From: Bathymodiolus brooksi
Lineage: Eukaryota; Mollusca; Bivalvia; Mytilida; Modiolidae
Assembly: GCA_963680875.1 (NCBI GenBank)
Contig: OY804576.1
Location: 76,947,668-77,011,667, forward strand
Reading direction: 5' to 3'
DNA: 64,000 nt
Part shown: positions 59,286 through 64,000 of the stretch, one piece after another
Layout of the letters: each line of letters opens with the position of its first letter
Position numbering within the stretch: position 1 is the first letter of the stretch
The notes under the pieces: generated by a model
Seen by the model: only the letters and a program-made list of their open reading frames with translations
Told to the model about the DNA's origin: nothing
Database searches by the model: none
Position numbers and translations under genes: made by a program

Positions 59286-60300
59286 GTTAGCTCACATGTG
59301 AGCTATTGCCATCACTTTTCGTCCGTCGTCCGTCTGTCAACATTTCACATTTTAATATTCTCCTCAGAAACCACTGGGCCAATTGCAACCAAACTTTGGT
59401 GGAATGGTCCTTGGGTGGCCCCCTTCCAAAATTATGTACGGTGATCCCGACTTCCAACCAAGATGGTCTCCAAGCTAAAAATAGAAAAAAAAAGGATGAA
59501 ATTAAAAAAAAATCTTCTCCTCTGAAACTACTGAGCCAATCTCAACCAAACTTTGCTGAAATGATCCTTGGGTGGTCCCCTTCCAAAATTGTGTCCAGCA
59601 TTTCAGACCTCTGACCAAGATGGCTGCCACAGCCGAACTTAATTTAACATACAGTAGGACCCTATGGGAAATTCCCATAACAATCTTCTTGTCTGAAACC
59701 ATTTGCTCAATAAGAACTAAATTTTGATGAAGTAGTCATTAGATGGTTCTCTTCTAAAAATGTGTCAGGCGGTTCGTCCCTTCGACCAAGATGGCCCCCA
59801 CAGCCGAACTTGGCTTAACATAGGACCCTATGGGAAATTCACATAAAAATCTTCTCCTCAGAAATCACTGGGCCAATTGCAACCAAACTTTGGTGGAATG
59901 GTCCTTGGATAACCCCCTTCCAAAATTGTGTCCGGTGATCTAGACTTCCAACCAAGATGGCCGCCAAGCTAAAAATAGAAAAAAGGGGGGATGAAATTAA
60001 AAAAAATTTTCTCCTCTGAAACTATTGAGTCAATCTCAACCAAACTTTGCTGAAATGATCCTTGGGTGGTCCCCTTCCAAATTTGTGTCCGGCATTTCAG
60101 ACCTCCGACCAAGATGGCCACCACAGCTGAACTTAATTTAACATAGGACCCTATGGGAAATTCCCATAACAATCTTCTTGTCTGAAACCATTTGCTCAAT
60201 AAGAACTAAATTTTGATGAAATAGTCATTAGATGGTTCTCTTCCAAAAATGTGTCCGACGGTTCAGCCCTTCGACCAAGATGGCCCCCACAGCCGAACTT
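59286..60300. repeat. 'ttagctcacatgtgagct' repeat with two ~494-bp tandem units
   Basis: Begins with palindromic 'agctcacatgtgagct' and 'cgtccgtcgtccgtctg'. Two long units each contain 'gaaaccactgggccaattgc', 'gaccaagatgg' and 'aggaccctatgggaaattc' (repeating at about 59,360 and 59,855). This is a dispersed mollusc-type repeat; short related pieces occur at 13,440, 61,935, 62,360 and 63,165. Confidence 0.75.
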
Positions 60301-60607
60301 ACATTATGAACTTCATTCATGTACTGGTTATAATAAATATCAGAAAAATAAATAATTAGATGTGATTAATTATTACAAATTAGTCAATCCTGAATTAAGA
60401 GGTCACCCTTAGGACAAAGAAAAAGTGGCCTTCAACATTGTAAGACAGGTGACCTCTTAAAAGAGGTTCAATTCATATGACATTTTCTATGACAGGACAA
60501 GAAAAAGGTGACCATTAATTTTAATACAGGTGACTGCACGAGCAGGTTTGACTGTATGTTGTTGGAACAGTTGTATTGAAATAGGATTTATATCTTGTAG
60601 ATAAAAA

Positions 60608-60742
60608 ATGCCACCACAGATTTCAACAAAGGTATACATAGGGAATTTACCAGAAACATGTCGAAGAGTAGAACTACAGAAAATGTTCGAACAGTATGGA
60701 AAAGTTGTTGAATGTGATATAGTTAGAAATTATGCATTTGTG
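60608..60742 (+). CDS. First coding exon of an RRM RNA-binding protein (RBM4/Lark-like)
   Basis: Preceded by an acceptor-like 'tatatcttgtag' eight bases before ATG, suggesting a 5'-UTR intron, and followed by donor 'gtaaga'. It encodes 45 residues: the RNP2 motif VYIGNLPE, helix 1 LQKMFEQYGKV, strand VVECDIV and the first part of RNP1 (NYAFV). 'FEQYGKV.ECDI..NY.FV' is characteristic of RBM4/Lark and related RRMs, nuclear or cytoplasmic regulators of splicing and translation. The rest of the domain must be in later exons, which I could not identify here, so family placement is provisional. Confidence 0.75.
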
Positions 60743-60760
60743 GTAAGATATTACATGATA

Positions 60761-61686
60761 TACAGTTGACTCTCATTGTCTCGAATTCGGTTGAGTCGAA
60801 TTTTTATCGAAGTCCCGAACTTCGTTGTGTATAAATATATATAATTTGACTCCTGTTGAGTCGAATTCGGATGAGTCGAAATTTCGGTTGTCTCGAATAA
60901 AAGTTTTGGTCCAGAGATGTAGAAAGCCATATTATTTACATTCGTTAAGGCAAATTTACCTGTCAAAAGGATTAAAATCGGATCACAGGTGAAACATCCG
61001 GTCATTGAATTTGACATTTTTACCTTAGGCTATTTCACATGTTTATTTCACAATCTGTCAAATTAATTAGTGATAATATTTGAATTGGCTTGGTATTATG
61101 ACACAGGTTAGATGTGTACAATAACAAATTATCGATTCATAATAAGTGCGCTTGGGTCGGCATACATCAATGATTATGAAAAGTACACAAAGGAAAGGTT
61201 TTATCTATTGAATTATTTGTCGGAAATTAATTTTGATTAAAGAAGAATAGTTTTCTTCTACACTTTATTGAATAATAAAAACACACCATTTATTGTAAAT
61301 AAACAGTATTGCACAAAGAAAAATGCGTCATGATGGGTGAAGTTTAATGACAATGCAACAGGTGAAAAACATAAACAAAACGGATAAACATATTCATTCA
61401 CACAAAAAAAGATATCTAGAAGTTATCAGTCGTTTCACAAGATTCAAAGAATTTAACGGAGAGAAAAAAACAGCAACAAAAACATCGAATATGTTTAAAA
61501 TCGTTCTGAGAATAGGGACATACGATGCTGGTTTTAGCTCTTCAAAATTTCGCTCGAGTTGTCTCCCTTTCGTTATTAAACAAACCACGCTTCCGGTATC
61601 TTCGTAGCTCCTCTTGAGTCGAACTACGGTTGACTCGAATTTTTTCCATGGTCCCATCGAATTCGAGATAACGAGAGTCAACTGTA
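60761..61686. mobile_element. pogo/Tigger-like TIR transposon in the RRM-gene intron
   Basis: Starts 'tacagttgactctcattgtc' and ends 'gagataacgagagtcaactgta' minus two bases, with further 'gagtcgaattcgg' repeats just inside both ends and TA flanks. The interior frame at 61,347-61,607 (86 codons) is not recognised. About 926 bp, therefore non-autonomous. Confidence 0.75.
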
Positions 61687-63207
61687 TGTACATTTATAAA
61701 GGCTTATATAGGGGGTATCATCTCATCTTCTTAAATCGGTCATCACCTAGAGTCGGTCACCATTTTGAAGTGCTCTGTCACATGAGTTAATAGGTTGATG
61801 ATGTCATCTACTCTTATTACTGTTTATGTAAATTACTTGCTTTGCCTTTGACCAAGCAATAATGGACTTAAACTTGTTAGAACAAATATTTCTAGAATTT
61901 TGTGGACGATTTGACCATATGACTATTACCTTTTTAGCTCACCTGACCCATAGGGTCATGTGAAGTATTGTTATCACTTGCCCGCCATCGTCGTCATCCG
62001 TAAACTTATACATTTTACTTAAATTGTCTCTTCTACCAAATACAGACCGCCTGCAACAAGCTGAAGATTATGTCGGAGGTTGCACATGACAATGAAAAGT
62101 TGCATAAATTAGTATTTTATACAGTCTTTGTTGAGTCTTACAAGAGGGGATAATGAAAAATGAGGAGTGCATGTTCTGTGATTGTTTCAATGGTGGCTTA
62201 AGTCTGTCTTGTTTAGTAATATCTACATTTTCGTTTGTTATTGTATACATAGCATCTCAAAACCATCCCAGTTCAAGTGTTGTAACATGTCACCAACATT
62301 AGATGTGTTTCGCTGTCTGTTGGTGACAAACCTTGCAGCCCTGTGTTGGACCATTTCGAGTGTAATCTTCTCTGAAACTACAGGGCCAATTGGAACCAAA
62401 CTTGGTGCCAATGTTCAGTGGATGGTCCTCTACAGAGGTTAAACATCTTGGACCACCTCACTAGCCCAGGGCTAGCATACTCCCAAATATTACTAGCTCG
62501 AATCTATGAACCACTAGTCCTGGTCAATACCGTGATTTCATGAATCCGACTTGCAGACTTGAACCCTTGTACAACATGTACAATGTATATTAGTTTAACT
62601 ATCTTTCTTTTCAGATCTGGTATTGCATTTTATTTTCACTTATTTTCCATAGTTCAGGTCACTGTAAGGCCAAACAAAAAATGTGTGTGTTTATGGTCAC
62701 ATGTCAAGAAAATCTAGGGTCGGTCAGCATTAAATTTTTATTTTTTTTACTATCGGCAAAACCGGAAATAGTCGTTTCCGGAATCCGATTCCGGTATTTC
62801 ATTTTCGAAATTTTCGGCAAGCCGTCATTTGTTGAAGCTGTTTTATGACGAGAATACACAGTTTTTCTACCTTCTTTGCTCTCAATAAATAAAACATTGC
62901 TGCTGATTAAACAACATATAACATATATGAATATAAGTAGATACGCGAATATTGACAAGTTTGTCAATATCCGATATATATTTTTACTAGCCCGTCGGGC
63001 ATACAGCTGATTATTTCAGCTAGCCCAAATGTGGAAATTACTAGCCCGTCGGGCTAGGGGATTTTTTAACCCCTGCGTCTATGATTTTTTTGTTGTTGAT
63101 CGGATACACACAAAAGAAATCAAAAGGCCTAAGGGTGTCAGAAAGGGTGTTGTCTGTTCTTAATCTCTGAAACCACTAGGCCAATTGGAACCAAATTTGA
63201 TAGGAAT
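61687..63207. other. Intron or intergenic repeats, no gene recognised
   Basis: At 61,935 'tttagctcacctgacccata' starts a dispersed repeat with pieces at 62,360-62,440. At 62,465-63,060 'actagcccagggctag' and 'actagcccgtcgggctag' mark possible ends of another element whose 87-codon minus frame is unrecognised. Confidence 0.45.
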
Positions 63208-63858
63208 GTGGACATTGGACATTTAACAGAGTTTTTGAAATTCATCGGACCTAGGGAGCAGAAAATCATGAGGTCCGCCAATAATGTCGGTAATGCCGGT
63301 CCCCATGTCCGTCAAACATTTTTGAATGATGTGTTTACTTTTTTAACGGAACAGGTCGGTCAACTCGGAATTCGTAATCGCATTGAATACGTGATATTTT
63401 ATCTGTTTTTGGTAAATATTATTGGTAACTGTCATGAAAATAAATATATTTGAATATATTGTGATGCGTAAGATGATCTTTTCGAGTGAAAAGCCCCCAA
63501 AAAATTAATAAAATAAAAAAACACGACGTCCCTGATTTGCATCGTTCCCTTCACCGAATCCGTTTCTATTTAGAATTTTGTTTACAGTTCCGGCAACATG
63601 GCAATGTGTCGATCATAAAAATGTGGTTGTTCCTGAAGCATTATGACGGAGCTCAGCCGGGCACTGGAGATTGAGAGAGTCTAATGACATAGAATATTGT
63701 AATTGTAATCTCAATAAAATTTAAAAAAAAATTTATGTTTTAAATCTGGTAAAGTTTGAGGGTATCGATATCCCTAGCTGGATTTGGCTACTCTTTTTTG
63801 GTGCATGGTTTCAACTTTTTGGTTTATTCTGGATGGTGACTGTTCTTCCTATTTTTAG
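63208..63858. other. Unassigned stretch with a retroposed-looking 3' end
   Basis: An 81-codon plus frame (63,208-63,453) matches nothing I recognise. At 63,695-63,735 'gtaatctcaataaaattt' followed by oligo(A) resembles the end of a LINE or processed copy. Confidence 0.35.
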
Positions 63859-64000
63859 GCCTCTACCAGTACTAATGAAGTTAAATACAGAGAGCACTCT
63901 GCTAGACTAAAATAATAATAATGATATGACATTGCTTGGCTTTAAAACAATTTTACATAAAAAATGTAGGTCCAGCAAAAATTCAGAGGGTCCAGCAGAA

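Noticed and set aside
63859..63915. Possible last exon (acceptor 'ctatttttag', then 18 codons and TAA)
   Set aside because: Phase would fit the RRM exon, but joining them would omit half the RRM domain; no independent support.

Overview
This is intron-rich, AT-rich animal nuclear DNA. The strongest hints at the host are dispersed repeats that I associate with lophotrochozoan, most likely bivalve mollusc, genomes: two tRNA-derived SINE families, 'agctcacctga' elements and 'gtccccaaac' elements. The species is not identified. Most short open frames are shadows of introns, satellites and transposons. Host coding sequence amounts to two cytochrome P450 genes and one RRM exon.

Region 1 (1-31,000) is a large inverted duplication. 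Its left arm (1-13,345) carries the last seven exons of a plus-strand P450, from 1133 to 10042. Its right arm (13,901-about 30,990) carries the same seven exons in mirror order on the minus strand. The minus-strand gene continues outward to an initiator ATG at 43,465. Every exon was located by reading splice sites and codon phase. The minus-strand model is complete: 14 exons and 504 codons, with a signal anchor, a proline-rich hinge, AGQETT, ETLR, PERF and the heme-cysteine motif. It closely resembles vertebrate CYP46A1 (cholesterol 24-hydroxylase, about 500 aa). The two genes lie tail to tail. A second, younger inverted copy of the 3' end of the plus-strand gene (9,167-13,345 copied to 13,901-17,970) forms the core of a palindrome and leaves an intact orphan terminal exon at 16,491-16,643. 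Unequal insertions in the two arms give natural 'empty sites' that date individual mobile elements.

The complete P450 gene also shows exon-level duplication. Exon 2 is present as two tandem, phase-identical versions. The 3' end of exon 6 is iterated about eight times at about 70-bp spacing, with an extra in-frame splice donor. The 3' end of exon 8 is iterated five times at 119 bp in the left gene and twice in the right gene.

Region 2 (31-50 kb) holds the upstream introns of the minus-strand P450. They contain satellites (25, 35/39 and 65 bp), a truncated LINE inserted inside the 65-bp satellite, and two oppositely oriented arrays of a 465-bp unit that contains a tRNA-Leu-derived sequence (38.4-40.8 kb and 48.3-49.9 kb). 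These arrays bracket P450 exons 1 and 2.

Region 3 (50-58.6 kb) is a transposon graveyard. It includes an internally deleted PIF/Harbinger element keeping the 5' ends of both its genes, a LINE open frame interrupted by a truncated hAT element with a 5-bp target duplication, other LINE ends and several TIR elements.

Region 4 (58.6-64 kb) has a 494-bp-period repeat, then the first coding exon of an RRM protein (60,608-60,742, plus strand). Its downstream intron holds a pogo-like TIR element; the rest of that gene is not visible with confidence.
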